Assembly (NCBI GenBank): GCA_001466705.2
Contig: LATX02000175.1
Coordinates: 372,001-436,000, forward strand
Direction: 5' to 3'
DNA from: Moniliophthora roreri
Taxonomy: Eukaryota > Basidiomycota > Agaricomycetes > Agaricales > Marasmiaceae
DNA: 64,000 bases
Numbering within the stretch: position 1 is the stretch's first letter; the number at the start of each line of letters is the position of its first letter. The notes under the pieces were generated by a model that made no database searches, was not told the origin of the DNA, and saw only the letters and a list, made by a program, of their open reading frames with translations. This document shows positions 34,454 to 46,545 of the stretch, in pieces. The position numbers and the translations under genes are program-made.

Positions 34454-37173
34454 ATGTCCAACATCGACAAGGAGAAGTACACCGGAGATGTGGAAAGCAA
34501 AGCTTCCTCCCACCACATCGAGTTCTATGACCCATCAAAAGAATCGATATGGACACGATTGGGTCTTTCGTTGGAGAGTTTCAAGAGAGCTCCCGGTACT
34601 ACTGGGTGAGTATCTTGCTCGTCTGTCACTAGCCTACATATTCAATCTGTCCTTCCAGTGGGCAAGTCGTCTCCGGAGACCTTACTCCCGAGGAGATAGA
34701 GAAGCTGAGAGCGGAGGCACCGATGCTGCAAGCTAAAATGAAGCCTAGACATCTCAACATGATTGCTGTAGGCAAGTACTCCAAGCGGCGGTGTTATGTA
34801 GCGATAAGCTAATGTCTCGTCCCAGGCGGAAGTATTGGTACCGGTCTCTTCGTCGGTTCGGGCTCTGCTTTGCGAGGTCGGCGCTATAATCCCGTTCATC
34901 CACGGTCAATACTGAATTTGCCAATTTCGTAGTGGGTGGGCCCGCAGGTGTCCTGATTGCTTGGATTATTATCGGTATAATGATGATCAGCGTCACCCAG
35001 GTTAGTATTCGCTCCTCTCGCTTTCCTAGTCCATTTTCTCATGTTGTGGACAAGGCACTCGGAGAGATGTCCATTCTCTATCCGTTGTCTGGAGGTTTCT
35101 ACACACTGGCTAACAGGTTCCTCGATCCCGGTTTCGCTTTCGCAATGGGATGGAACTACTACTTCCAATGGGCATGCACATTACCCCTCGAAATCACGGT
35201 TGCCGGAACCACAGTGTCGTATTGGACAGGAGACTCGGTACCCATCGCAGCTTGGATAACTGTTTTCTGGTCAGCTCTCAGTATGTTGCGTCAACTCCCT
35301 GGCATGCGTGTGGCTGACTATCTTTCTTCTTCAAGTCATTCTTTGTGTATTCGGTACGCTGGGATACGCTGAGGAAGAATTCTGGGCATCGCTCTTGAAA
35401 CTCATCGTCGTCATCATCTTCGTCATCATTGGAGTTGTCTGTGTCTGTGGTGAGTAGTGATCTGCTCTCGATCGGGGGAAGCCGCTAAGCGGCGTATCAG
35501 GTGGCGGACCATCCGATGGCTTGTACAACCACTACATTGGCGCGAGGAACTTTTACGATCCAGGAGGATTTGCCAATGGTTTCCCCGGTCTTTGTGCCGT
35601 GTTTGTCACTGGTATGTGATTTGCGGCACCAAGTGAAACAATGTACTGAATGGTTTTCCCGTCCAGCCGCTTTCGCTTTCAGTGAGTTTTTATTGCTATC
35701 TCTCCATTTTTAGCCTTCAGTGCTGACATGCTGCGCAAGCCGGGACTGAGGTTGTCGGTATCGCCGCTAGTGAAACGCCCAACCCTCGTGCCACTATGCC
35801 AGGTATGCAATTCCACATCTTGTACAATGATAAGATCACCGATTCCCGATTTCAACAACAGCTGCTGTGAAGGGTACCTTCTGGCGTGTTGTAAGTCCGC
35901 TCTGTCTGTCATTCTCCGTGGGATAGCTGTGTTCACACTGTCATAGACTGTCATCTACATCACCTCTCTTCTCCTTGTTGGATTGTTGGTTCCCTACACC
36001 GATGACCGTCTTCTTGGAGGAAGTGGCGCTGCTGCTTCTCCATTCGTCATTGCCCTCGATAACGCCAAAATCCATGGCTTCAATCGTATGTGCTGTTTTT
36101 GTTACTACCGTGTTTCTTCCCGCTGAATCAAAAAACAAATCAGATGTCGTAAATGCTACCATCTGTGTTTCCGTGATGTCTATCGGTCTCTCCTGTGTCT
36201 ACGCGGGTTCTAGAACCTTGACTGCTCTCGCTGAGACTGGATACGCACCAAAGATCTTCACATACGGTCTGTTCTCACCTTGACCGTATCAACTAGAGGC
36301 TAACCTCTTTGCTTCCAGTTGACAAGTCTAGTAGGCCATTATTCTCCATGATCTTGACCATCCTGTTCGTACCCATCGCATACGTCAACGTCCGCGCCGC
36401 TGGTGACGAAGTCTGTGAGTATCGCAACATGGGTAGCAAAACTCTCGCTTACGAATTTCGCAGTTGACTGGCTGCTTGCCATCTCCGGTCTCGCAACCCT
36501 TTTCACTTGGGGCTCTATTCTACTCTGCCAGTAAGCAATCGACTCACTGAGTTTGGAAAACGTGAATTGACATTCTCCCTTTAGCATACGATTCAGGAGA
36601 GCGTGGAAAGTTCAAGGACATTCTGTTGAGGAGTTGCCCTTCCAAGCTCTCGGTGGTATATACGGCTCCATTGTCGGTGTTATTTTGATCGTGCTCGTCT
36701 TCATCGCCCAATTCTACGTCGTAAGTGATACGATTTTTTTTTTTTTTTTTTTTTTTTCATCCGATTCTTCACTAAGCCATCATTATCAGGCTATCTGGCC
36801 GGTTGGCAGCGCTGGTCTATCCGGCAGAGAGAGAGCAGAGAGTTTCTTCAAAAGTTTCCTTGCTGGTCCCATCATCCTTGTTAATTGGACAGCGGGATAC
36901 GCCTGGAAACGTACCCGACCTTTACGTGCCCATGAGATTGATCTCGATGTACGTTACCCGTTATTCTCGTTGGCGCTGGCTTGTCTAACTCCTCTCCCCT
37001 TCCAGACTGGTCGCAAGACCTGGTACACTGCCGAGCAAATGCGCGAGGTAAGTTGAATAATTGAATTGATAATTGATATATGGTTTACTGACAAAGGGGG
37101 TAAATAGTATCGCGCAGAACGTGCTCGTGCTCCCTTCTATATCCGGATCTTCCGTTTGTTCTTCACCAACTAG
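34454..37173 (+). CDS. Amino-acid permease, fungal YAT/GAP1-type (APC superfamily)
   Basis: Twelve-span plasma-membrane symporter importing amino acids with protons. The cytosolic N-terminus (MSNIDKEKYTGDVESKASSH) is followed by PRHLNMIAVGGSIGTGLFVG, the family's first-helix signature. Then come GGPAGVLIAW, ALGEMSILYPLSGGFYTLANRF, GWNYYFQWACTLPLEITVAG, FAFSGTEVVGIAASETPNPR (the conserved helix VI region), SRTLTALAETGYAPKIF, SGLATLFTWGSILLCHIRFR and a C-terminal tail with RTRPLRAHEIDLDTGRK. More than ten short introns; the one at 34772-34825 appears to start with GC (GCAAGT). A 20+ T tract sits in the intron near 36737. The start at 34454 has a good ACC context and a TATA box 51 bp upstream. 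Substrate range cannot be told. Confidence 0.93.
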
Positions 37174-38136
37174 TGGTGGAAGGAGGCTTGTTCTAATATC
37201 ATGTATTGTACATTTTACGATTATTACGGGAAATATTAGAACGAGGATTATATACCATCAGGAATGGTTGAAAGCTGAAACAAAGTCTCCATCCTAAAGC
37301 GGGTTCTTGTTCTGGAAGGGTGACGCTATATTTGCAACATGATTGGATATACTTGTGTAGAGTAGGTGGTTCTTGATTTTTGCAAGCCCAAGCCTTAGGG
37401 CAATGGCTTGTGCTTTTCGTCAATCGGCCGGGTGTTGCATGAACATCTCAGGGAAAGAGCCTGAATAACTATCCTAAACACCTTTCCATCTCGAAGTTAT
37501 CACGGTATCACTCTAAAACAAAATTTTCCAGATTCTCACCGACAGCTTGCTTCATACACCGACCAGTGACAGGTCTGAGATTCTCATTATAACGGATGTC
37601 ATATGGGATTCCTCTGCCTGTCATTGTTGTCATGAGATTACGTTCTACACGATGACACCATGTCTTTAGTACACGAAACGGCTCAATGGAAAAGACCGTC
37701 GCTTGAGCAGGCAGGAGGCTTGGTTAGCGCAGGAGAAGGAGAAGTGGCAAACAGAGAAACCTCTGTGCGAGGAAGAGGAGAAAAGAATGACTCTGAAGAT
37801 GAGAACGGATTAGCACGGCCTGGTAATGCTAACTCTAGTATTTTTGTTCCCCTACCGAGGCGCCCATGACGCTTGATAGATTAGATAGATCGGACCGGAG
37901 TATCCGGTTGAATTTTCTTTTTTGTTCTCCCTATTGTGGTGCAGACAATAAACTTGTTGGCAAATGACTTTTCGAGGTACGTCAGGTCCGATTGCTTTTT
38001 GTTCTTTGTTCTCTTATATCAACATTTTAGATCGTCCATTGCGCCATCTTGCGGGTCTCTGGAGCACCTTCAAGTTTTTAGCTTGTCCCTTCCCCTCGAT
38101 ATCCTTTCGTTCCACCTTCGTTCTACTTCTCACATC
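37174..38136. other. Intergenic region with one short unexplained frame
   Basis: A 69-codon plus-strand frame at 37660-37869 (MSLVHETAQWKRPSLEQAGG) is Glu/Arg-rich in two frames and matches nothing I know. The right part, CT-rich from 37915, is probably the promoter and leader of the serine-rich gene. Confidence 0.45.
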
Positions 38137-39291
38137 ATGACTGTCACCGCCAAGGTTGTATTCCCTCCCCCTCCCCCAACGACCAACTCGCTGTCGTATC
38201 AGCAACGCACTCAACTCATGCGTACGACAAAAAAACTCGGTCGCGTCCTTGGATACGCACCTCATCTCGTTGATAATGGATCTACTACAGCCCTCGGTGA
38301 GTATATCCCTTGCTGGCTTCAACATTTCAAAAAAGTCGCTCATATGGATAACGTAGCTCCATTGCCCCAAGATTGGTCTGACGATGAAGACGAATATTAC
38401 CGTCCCGTGAGCAGGGGTTCGACTCAATCGTCATCGACCGTCTCGTCTGGATCCGTCTATTCTTCAGGTGCCAGCATTGGAACCTCTTCACGGCATTCAC
38501 GATCATCCTCCACTCTATATTCTAATCGGTCAACCATGTCGTCCATCTCCTTCAATACGGAGGATTCATGGTCATCTTACGACACAAAGCCTCCACTCCT
38601 CCGACTTGCGCTCTCTTCATCCTTCCGGTCTTCACCGCGAGCATCCCGATTATCTCCCACTTCTTCCGACTTTTCAGAAGAGGAAGACAGTCGTTTCACG
38701 CTCCGTCCGGTTGTCGACAAGAACCCAAGAGATTCCTTAATCTCACCCAAGTTCCTTATTCCATCTACAGCTACCCTTCGTCTACAAAAGATGGATAGAC
38801 TTCGTCGAAAGCTTGGTGACGGCGTACCAGTGGAACTCGTTTTCCCTGACACCGATGATGATGAAATCACATTTGCACGACCAGTCTCCAGAACCCCCAC
38901 TGTCATCCACGTTCGTTCTTCCGTTGACAATGTCCACGTCTCCTCTACTCCTCTACCACCACTTCCTCCTACACCACCATCCCGGCGCCCAACTAAAACA
39001 CGCAGCACGGGCATTAATGGTGCTCGCGACTCTATCGTCTCCTCTTCTGCTCACCGGGGACATCGAGTAAGACGCAAACCAGTGCCAAAGCTGGAACCCA
39101 CCAGACTTGCCCCGCCGCCTCCCGTTGACGCTGACAAGCACGAGGGTAGGCCGCTAAGCTTGATCTTGGAAAACCCACAAGAACAAGATGATAAACCTCG
39201 TCGTCAGCCTATCAGCCCTACTTCGGAATGGTTCAGCGAAGGTGATGGCATCGAACAATGGGTAGATTACCTCAAGATGACACAGCAATAA
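38137..39291 (+). CDS. Serine/arginine-rich, mostly disordered conserved fungal protein
   Basis: Unrecognised by name; similar Ser-rich proteins with an N-terminal RTQLMRTTKKLGRVLG-like helix are frequent in mushrooms. Start ATG 38137 (MTVTAKVVFPPPPPTTNSL), with N-terminal Pro run, a basic helix (about residues 25-45), a Ser/Thr-rich middle (STQSSSTVSSGSVYSSG), Pro tracts and a conserved-looking C-terminus FSEGDGIEQWVDYLKMTQQ. The frame is open throughout as 384 codons. However, 38297-38356 is 60 bp, starts GTGAGT and ends TAG, and its removal joins TAL to APLPQDWSDDEDEYY, so it is probably an intron (364 aa product). The same frame is open upstream to 37936 but that part looks like leader. 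Confidence 0.7.
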   Translation: MTVTAKVVFPPPPPTTNSLSYQQRTQLMRTTKKLGRVLGYAPHLVDNGSTTALGEYIPCWLQHFKKVAHMDNVAPLPQDWSDDEDEYYRPVSRGSTQSSSTVSSGSVYSSGASIGTSSRHSRSSSTLYSNRSTMSSISFNTEDSWSSYDTKPPLLRLALSSSFRSSPRASRLSPTSSDFSEEEDSRFTLRPVVDKNPRDSLISPKFLIPSTATLRLQKMDRLRRKLGDGVPVELVFPDTDDDEITFARPVSRTPTVIHVRSSVDNVHVSSTPLPPLPPTPPSRRPTKTRSTGINGARDSIVSSSAHRGHRVRRKPVPKLEPTRLAPPPPVDADKHEGRPLSLILENPQEQDDKPRRQPISPTSEWFSEGDGIEQWVDYLKMTQQ

Positions 39292-40022
39292 CTTATTTAT
39301 TCCAACGAAATCTCATTCAATCTGCCTTTTTTTTCACCTCACTCTTTTCATATCCTCTGTAGTTGACGTCGCCCGTGGCTCGTATCACTTCAATTGTTCT
39401 TTTAGCTTGCATTTTGCACACATATTCTAAAATTTCCCTTGTAGCATTAATCTAGGGCATCGTTCGTTTCTCTAGGTAGAAGAACGATTTGTATTTAATA
39501 ATCCTTGTTGTATTTCAGTCATTTTAGCAATGGAATGTCGATGAGCATCCTTTTTCCGTTGACGTTGACGTGATTGAGCTAACCTTGGTGATTGGGTGCG
39601 AGTCATGGGTCAGAGACGCCAACCAGGGCCATCGTCCTGTGGCTTTCAGGGATCCCGCTCTGAACCTGTTACCCCATACTTTCCCGCTCCAAGCTGAATG
39701 GAATGGTGTTGTTCCATCATACAGCTAGGGGGTGATGGAGTCGTCAGCACCTCAGCCTCAGTGCTCAGTATTCAGTGGTGAATAACGCTTGTGGAGTAAT
39801 GATTGATTCATCTCTCATCTGATGAACAGTATGTAATCAGGAACTTGGTAGCCAATACTCATGTACCAGTCCGAAGGACCGGATATATACACCGGATTCC
39901 AATTTTTCCATTGGACCATCCCCTGCAGAATCCTCCCCCCACATAAGAGCACCTGAACCATTTGATCAGATGGATCTCTTTGTGTCCACCATCGTCATTG
40001 AGCACCCCCCTACCACCCAGTC
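39292..40022. other. Intergenic, promoter of the MFS transporter
   Basis: No gene seen. TA-rich string GGATATATACACCGG near 39880, about 140 bp before the MFS start, may be a promoter element. Confidence 0.45.
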
Positions 40023-42223
40023 ATGGCCAAGTTGTCCAAAATCGAAGATCGTCCTACACCCCCAGAAGTGTACAATTGGAGGGTATACATGAATGCCTTT
40101 ATCGCTACGTTTGCTGCGGTCATGATTGGCTACGACTCGGCTTTTATTGGGACCTCGATATCTCTCGCGAGTTTCAAGAAGGAGTTTGAGCTCACTACAA
40201 TGTCGACGACAGAGTTCAACCTCATTTCGGCTAATATTGTGTCCATGTATCAAGCTGGGTGAGTTTTTTCTCTGTTTTTTCTCTCCCTTTGATTGATAGT
40301 AATATCTGCTCATCGATTTAAGCTGCTTCTTTGGAGCCATGTTTGGATACCCAATAGGCTATTACTGGGGACGGAAATGGGGTCTGTTCTCCTCTGGACT
40401 CGTGTTTTGTGTTGGCGCTGCTATGCAAACGGCCGCCTCGTGAGTTTTATCAACAATTTTCAACTTTTTGCGGTGCCTAATAGCACCTCTGTAGCCGAAG
40501 CACTGGTCTAGGTATCATTTACGCGGGTCGTGTCATTGTTGGTCTCGCTATAGGAGCAGCATCCAACCTTGCAGTGCGTTACAATTCACTTATTCCTTCA
40601 ACTCGGTCATTGAGATGAACAATTTCAGCCCATCTACGTCGCCGAAATCTCACCTCCTGCAATTCGTGGTCGTCTTATTGGCTTGTATGAACTTTGTTGG
40701 CAAATTGGTGGTACAATTGGTACGCAGGTTATATCATTTCATATACTTCATTCTCTCTGAATGCTATCTTCAGGATTCTGGATCAACTATGGGGCATCTA
40801 AAAATATTCCGGAAGGTCGTACTCAATGGCTTGTCGCTTTTAGTGTTCAGTTGATTGTGAGTATCCCTTGAATTGGACGCGTAGATTCTGATACTCATAC
40901 AGTTTTCCTTTAGCCTGGTGGTTTACTCCTCCTGGGAACACCCTTCTTGAGCGAATCTCCACGATTCCTAGTTTCTCGTGACCGTAACCAACAAGCTGTC
41001 GTTTCGCTCTCCAAGTTGCGCAGTCTACCTCCCAATCACCCATATGTAGTCGAGGAAATGAATATGATCGAGGAAGCTATTCGACACGAGAGAAGTCTAG
41101 CTGGTGCAGGATTCTTTGGACCTATGAAGACGGTATTTGCGTCTAGGAGGCTGCTGTACAGGTTGGCCCTGGGATCCAGTCTTTTCGCCTGGCAAAACGC
41201 GACTGGTATCAACGCCATCAACTACTACTCCCCCACCATTTTCAAATCAATTGGTGTTGTCGGACAAAATACGTCCTTACTTACGACCGGTGTATACGGA
41301 ATCATCAAGCTTCTCGGTGCATTGGTATGGCTGCTTTGGCTTGTTGATCAGTTTGGTATGTTGGGAGCCCGCGCTGTTCATCTAGTAAGGTTCTCTGCTA
41401 ACATACATCTTTTTTTTTTTTTTTTTTTCCACAAGGACGTCGTCCACTTTTGTTCGTTGGTTCCGTTGGAGGATTAATCTCCATGTACTATATCGCGGCA
41501 TACATCGCCATCGCCAAACCACAAGATAACCCGACGACGACCATTGACGCTAGTGGGAAAAGTGCTAGCAAGTGTCATCCTCTCCTTATATACTCGGCAT
41601 TATCTGATCACTTTTCAATTTTTTTTAAAAAGTCGCATTCTTCTACATCTGGACAATCTTTTACAGTCCATCATGGAACGGCACTCCTTGGGTTCTCACT
41701 GCAGAAATGTTCCCGCAGCACGTGCGAACATTTACTCAGGCGTGCATGGCTGCTAGTAATTGGCTCTACGCGTATGTTTCAATGTACTTGATGACCGGAA
41801 AATCACTCCAACTCTTCCCGTTATTCTAGTTTTCTTATCGCTAGGTTCACGCCGCAGATGTTTACAGTCATGGGCTACGGAGTGTACCTCTTCTTTGCCA
41901 GTTTGATGGTCCTCTCTATTGCATTTGTATATGTGAGTATTCCTTTTCTATATAAAGCACCCGGTTTTTTTTTAGAGCGTTTTAACATGTATCACTATCA
42001 TCAGTTACTTGTCCCTGAAACAAAGCAAATACCTCTCGAGAGGATTGAAGACCTTTTTGCACCTGGCGTCAAGGCATGGCGAGCACACGACCAAGTCGTC
42101 AAGGCAATGCACGATGGTATCCCTCCCACATCCATCGATAACCACTTTCCTGCCAGAGGAACTGGATCCTCAAACGCATCCCTCAACGAAAAAGAGGACG
42201 TCCAACAGAGAGAGCGTGTATAG
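40023..42223 (+). CDS. MFS sugar/quinate-type transporter
   Basis: Proton-coupled uptake of a sugar or polyol-like solute across the plasma membrane. Start MAKLSKIEDRPTPPEVYNWR, then first helix AFIATFAAVMIGYDSAFIG. Family signatures: GYYWGRKWG (loop 2-3), GRVIVGLAIGAASNLAPIYVAEISPPAIRG (the sugar-transporter PROSITE region), SPRFLVSRDR, QNATGINAINYYSPTIFKSIG, LVDQFGRRPLLF, TPQMFTVMGYG and PETKQIPLERIEDLF near the C-terminus, followed by a ~60-residue cytosolic tail. About eight short introns, one carrying an 18+ T tract near 41410. PET-K-x-LE and QxxGI-NxxxYY are typical of the sugar porter family. The GYDSAFIGTSIS start and overall pattern suggest the quinate/QutD branch, but the substrate is not certain. 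Confidence 0.92.
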
Positions 42224-42474
42224 ATGACACTACAATCTCGGGTTTGCTCTCAAGTACATGCAATGTATATTACGACCTGTAGCCTTATGGAGCTCATGAT
42301 CTTTTCTTTTCGCCCAGTATATCTGTTTTATTAGTTTGTACTACTAGAGGACTCTCAGTTGTATCGAGCTAATACAAGATGATATGAAAAAGGCCAGATT
42401 CGTATTGGGTATCATGGAACATCATCATTGCGCCGTTATGAACTTATCGTAGTAGACCGCAGTCGAATACAAGA
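42224..42474. terminator. Convergent 3' region of MFS and cysteinyl-tRNA synthetase genes
   Basis: It separates two convergent stops. Presumably both poly(A) regions. No specific signal was identified. Confidence 0.4.
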
Positions 42475-45463
42475 TTAATTCCCCTGTTCCTTCTGATACG
42501 CTAAAAACTCGTCATGCAACTTTTTCTGGTCCGCATGACTCTTTTGCACCTTTTTTGAATGGCTCTTACTAAGTTCCTTCCCTTCTCCATCTGTTAGAGG
42601 TAAACCAGCTTCATCCCAGGAGCTATACGTGCCCTCGGGTACATTCGGTGGCTTAAACATCTGCTCTGGAGGCACACGTCCCTTTTCCAGCCTCTGTAAA
42701 CGCTTCTGACGTTCAGCCTCTGCGGTAGCAGCTTTCTTCGCCGCTTTTGCTTCAGCGATAGCCTTCTTTTCGTCTCGAGCTCGTATTAATTCGGCAGGGT
42801 CCACAAGTTTGACAAGGGCTTTGCCATCTGAGTGAATACTCATAAGTTTACAGTGAGTCTGAGATACGAGGAACAAGCGCACCTTCTTGATCGTCCAGAG
42901 CTACACCAAGCGCAACGAGATCGTTATCTCTGAGTTTATCGCAAAGGGCCAAAATGTCCTTCAATGCGGTATCCCCTTTCGCCATAGCAATCCCGCGTAC
43001 TCCATCTCGGAACGAAGATAACGCGCGGAGGTAAGGCATCAAAACTTCCTCACGCTATAATTATAACAGAACGTAAATCGGAAATCTTTTGTACGGACAA
43101 AGAAAAGAATAATCAAGAGCACATACATTGAAATTGCCCTCGGATTTACCCTCTTGTCCCCATCCCAGCTCCACACTTTCTCCCTCACCTAAACCGAACA
43201 TGCGTAACATTTTGCCAACCCATCGAGCGATATTTTCAACGACGCCAATGTTCACGTTTTTACCCCTCAAGTTGATGTAGGTATTCGTTCGGGATACGAT
43301 ATCGCGTATGGCGTCTAATGCGCCTGGGGTGTTGAACGAATCGCAGAGGGCAGCTCGGAAGGTAGATTGAGTTTCGTGGAATCTACAGATGAGGTTCAGA
43401 TTCCTTGTCAGTTGAGCAAAAAGGGGATACTGACTTGGCCGTTAATTCGCTTTCTGGAGCTTCATAATGGTGGTAACCATCAGAAACAAGACCGTTAGCT
43501 CGCGCTTGGCTCACGAGAGCTTTGATCGTAGTGAAAAAGTTCTGCAAGTTATTCAGTTACGGACCTGAACGGAAAGACTCTGTAGGCACGTACGTTTAAC
43601 GTAGTCTCTAAATTACGAACTTCACCCGTCATGAGCGACTCTGAAAAGTCAACTTTTGCGTTCCAAAGTTGCGTGAGGAAAGCGAGTCGCAATTGCCGAG
43701 CCGAATACTTTTGCAAGATTTCCTATAGATATTCTCAGTCAATATCCCAAGAAGCTGCGATATAAAAATGTACGCACATCAATGGTGATGAAGTTCTTTA
43801 GCGACTTGCTCATCTTCAAGCCTTCTATATGTAAATGGCCGGTGTGGAGGAAGTAGTTGACCCATACAGGGCACTCGTGGTAAGCCTACATACAATTTTC
43901 AGTTAGCGGTCAAGATACTAGTCAAATGAGCCGCACCTCAGATTGTGCCATTTCATTGTCATGATGCGGGAAAGCCAAGTCAATTCCGCCAGAGTGGATG
44001 TCCATATTGTCGCCGAGGATAGCACTGGCCATCACGGAGCATTCAATATGCCATCCAGGACGTCCAGGACCCCAAGGCGACGGCCATGATGGTTCTCCGG
44101 GTTTCGAAGCCTTCCATAGAGCAAAGTCCGATGCTGAACGACGCGTAAACTTGGCTGACGATGACGGTGCTGCATTGTTGTGTAAGATTCAAAATTCACC
44201 ATGGTGTATGATACGTGTGCTTGCCTTCTTGATGTTCCCTATTACCTTTACTCCACGGCTCGAGTTTAGCATAGTTGTGTATCGGTGCGTTATCGAAAGC
44301 TTGTGTATCAAAGTAGACACTGCCTTCAACTTCATATGCATAGCCATTTTGAATGATCTTCTCCACAAAAGTGACAATTTCTGGGACGTATTCGGTGACT
44401 CTGGTAAGTGTATCCGGATCACGAACACGTAGGCGAGCCATGTCTTCGAAGAAACGACCTTCCCAGTAGGAAGCGAGTGAGCGCGAAAGTGCTGGATCGG
44501 TAACGGTGGCCTTGTACTGTAAAGATGCTTCATTAGCCAATAGCAAGAAGTAGAGGAGCGGTATCCCACCTGCTCATCTAGGAACACGGTAAGGATATCG
44601 CTGGTCTCGTCTATCAGTCTGTGTGCCGCGTCTTGACCGTTCTTTCCCGCATTGAGCTGACTCTGTGCATCCTTCAGTGCAACAAAAGCCCGATTCTAGA
44701 GACGGAATGATATTGTTAGGTTTCTCAAGTATTACAAGACATAACTGGGCGTACCGCAGATGAGAAATTCATGTCAAACTTTTCATCTCTCCTTAGGCAA
44801 GCTTGCTTCCATTCTTTGTTCTGAATCAATTCTGATATCCGCACCCATTTCGACTCTTCTTCGCCTTCCGAAGGACGTTCATCGTCCGGTAAACCATTAC
44901 GAAATTCTTCCCGAATAAATTTCCGCCATGCAACCTGGACCTGCGAAATCAAATCTGCGTTCAAGGATTTCGTGTCGGCACGGAATGTTTCTAATAGATG
45001 TGTTTGTCGAGCACGTTTGATGATCTTGAATGGACGTAGAATGAGTGAATAACTGAATTATTCATCGATAGCAAAAAAGACACACCTTGTCATCGATGTC
45101 TGTAATGTTCATCACAAAATGGACATCATAGCCGAAATAGTCTGATATTATTCGCCGTATAACATCCTGGGTAACATAGTTTCTATGAATTGATGATAAT
45201 CTGTGCTCGTAGAAAAGGCTGATCGAAACACTTACCGCGCATGGCCCATATGTGAAGCATCGTATACAGTAGGTCCACAGTTGTACCACTTGACAAGTCT
45301 CCCATTTTTAGGCACGAACTCGGTCTATATCGCGATGAGAAATTGATGAATTGCTGATCAATGTTGAACTGACTTTGGTTCTTGTCAAGGAATTGTAAAC
45401 TTTTAGGACCGGTTCTTGGGTTGTCGGTATTGGGGTAGACCAGTGAGGCTGCTGTACTGACAT
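42475..45463 (-). CDS. Cysteinyl-tRNA synthetase
   Basis: Charges tRNA-Cys with cysteine; class I synthetase. Starts at 45463 ([24 protein letters not shown]), about ten exons, ends at 42475 with [11 protein letters not shown]. Motifs: [20 protein letters not shown] (the HIGH site is HMGH), ITDIDDKIIKRAR, the zinc-binding region with [13 protein letters not shown] and [13 protein letters not shown], and [10 protein letters not shown] eukaryote-specific insert (about 100-200) with [22 protein letters not shown] and a C-terminal basic coiled tail ([19 protein letters not shown]) match fungal and animal cytosolic CARS. No obvious mitochondrial presequence. Complete motifs imply a functional enzyme. 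Confidence 0.95.
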
Positions 45464-46029
45464 TGCTGGCGTTTTCTTGGTGAGGAGGGAAGAATTATAA
45501 TAATGATATCTGAGAGAACAGGAGGTTATTATAGTTCTGCTTCTGACTCGGATGCCAGCTATACAAGTCAGAATCATGAATCAAGTCCACAAAAGGCAAT
45601 GTCTACAAAAGGCAATCCCGACGTACTGCATCCCGAGTCCGTGGACCAGCGGACCGCGTCGAGCAAGCTGCCAGTGCTCTCTCTCTTCGATTCCATAAGG
45701 CTGTCAATCATTTTTCTCCAGCACTTAATAATTTGTCAAGAAGAAGCTTATGTGTACGCTAGACAAGTGGGTTTTTTAACCATTCACAGGATCAATTTCA
45801 TTAGAACACGCCTAAAGAGTTTCGGATTCGGGTCGCCTACGTACCGAGCTTATGGCGTGATAAAGGTCAATCTGGCGTGCGTTTGAATCGTGAATCTGTC
45901 AAGAAAAACAATACTGGACATCACTTACTACTGGCGACACCTGGATGAGAAACCGCCTTACTGTAATAAATTGAGCAGGCGAACACTCAGCATCCTTTAA
46001 TTTTACAAACCCTGAAGCTCACGAGTCAC
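45464..46029. other. Region with one weak open frame
   Basis: A 127-codon plus-strand frame at 45503-45886 (MISERTGGYYSSASDSDASY) starts only 39 bp from the divergent CARS start, so it probably overlaps that promoter. No family recognised. It may be chance or a diverged fragment. Confidence 0.25.
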
Positions 46030-46210
46030 AGGCCAGGGTTGGGCCAGGGCATCGGTCAAAGCATAACCCTTCAACTTACCGAGATGGTTATGAGATAGCT
46101 ATCAACGACCTACCTTCAAACATCAAACGCGACCGCAACGCCGAGCAAGTGCAAGATATGATCAAAGAGGTGGTCAAGGAATACGCCGACAGTTTTCTCG
46201 ACGTGGTGTG
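46030..46210 (+). pseudogene. Decayed N-terminal fragment of a short-chain dehydrogenase
   Basis: In one frame it reads GQGIGQSITLQLT; after a one-base shift it continues RDGYEIAINDLPSN and then AEQVQDMIKEVVKEY, FLDVV. This is collinear with residues about 18-85 of the two intact SDRs (GRGIGQGIALQLARDGYNVAINDIP ... EEQVKRMIDEVVKEHGLLDVV, given here with a gap). It lacks the ~20 residues between the second beta-strand and the LHLADV segment and has no start or downstream exons. A relic of SDR duplication on the plus strand, about 0.7 kb from the intact minus-strand gene. Confidence 0.8.
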
Positions 46211-46415
46211 TGCCCTGATGACTATCGTTCTTTTCTTGACTAACGTTCTTTCAAGACAAACGCGTCCTTCCGAACTTTGTTTCTTGTAGTAGAATCAGTC
46301 GAAACTGGGCCTATGGCGGAGATGAGAAGAGCCGAGTAGACTCGACCCTCTTGCATTGAAAAACTTTTCTCCATCGAGCCTATATATGTAGTAGTGGGAA
46401 AATGCTCGTCTTCGG

Positions 46416-46545
46416 GCTTTAGGGGTTGGGCTTTAGAGGTTAGGCTTTAGAGGTTAGGCATTAAGGGTTAGGCGGGTAGGGGTTCGGGATTAGGTATATT
46501 TATTGCCAAAAAGGGTAGGGGTACTGCTAAAAAGGGTGGTGCTTC
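46416..46545 (+). repeat. Degenerate telomere-like (TTAGGG-type) repeat element, left copy
   Basis: Successive units GGCTTTAGGGGTTGG, GGCTTTAGAGGTTAGG, GGCATTAAGGGTTAGG and a GGGTAGGGGTTCGGGATTAGG tail resemble fungal telomere repeats with substitutions. They are followed by a TATATTTATT-AAAAAGGGTAGGGGTACT segment that resembles the one after the similar tract at 59838-59885. No terminal inverted repeats were found here. Confidence 0.6.

Noticed and set aside
36737..36760. Long poly(T) tract.
   Set aside because: It lies inside a permease intron as a polypyrimidine-like stretch; a similar tract occurs in an MFS intron near 41410. No separate feature needed.
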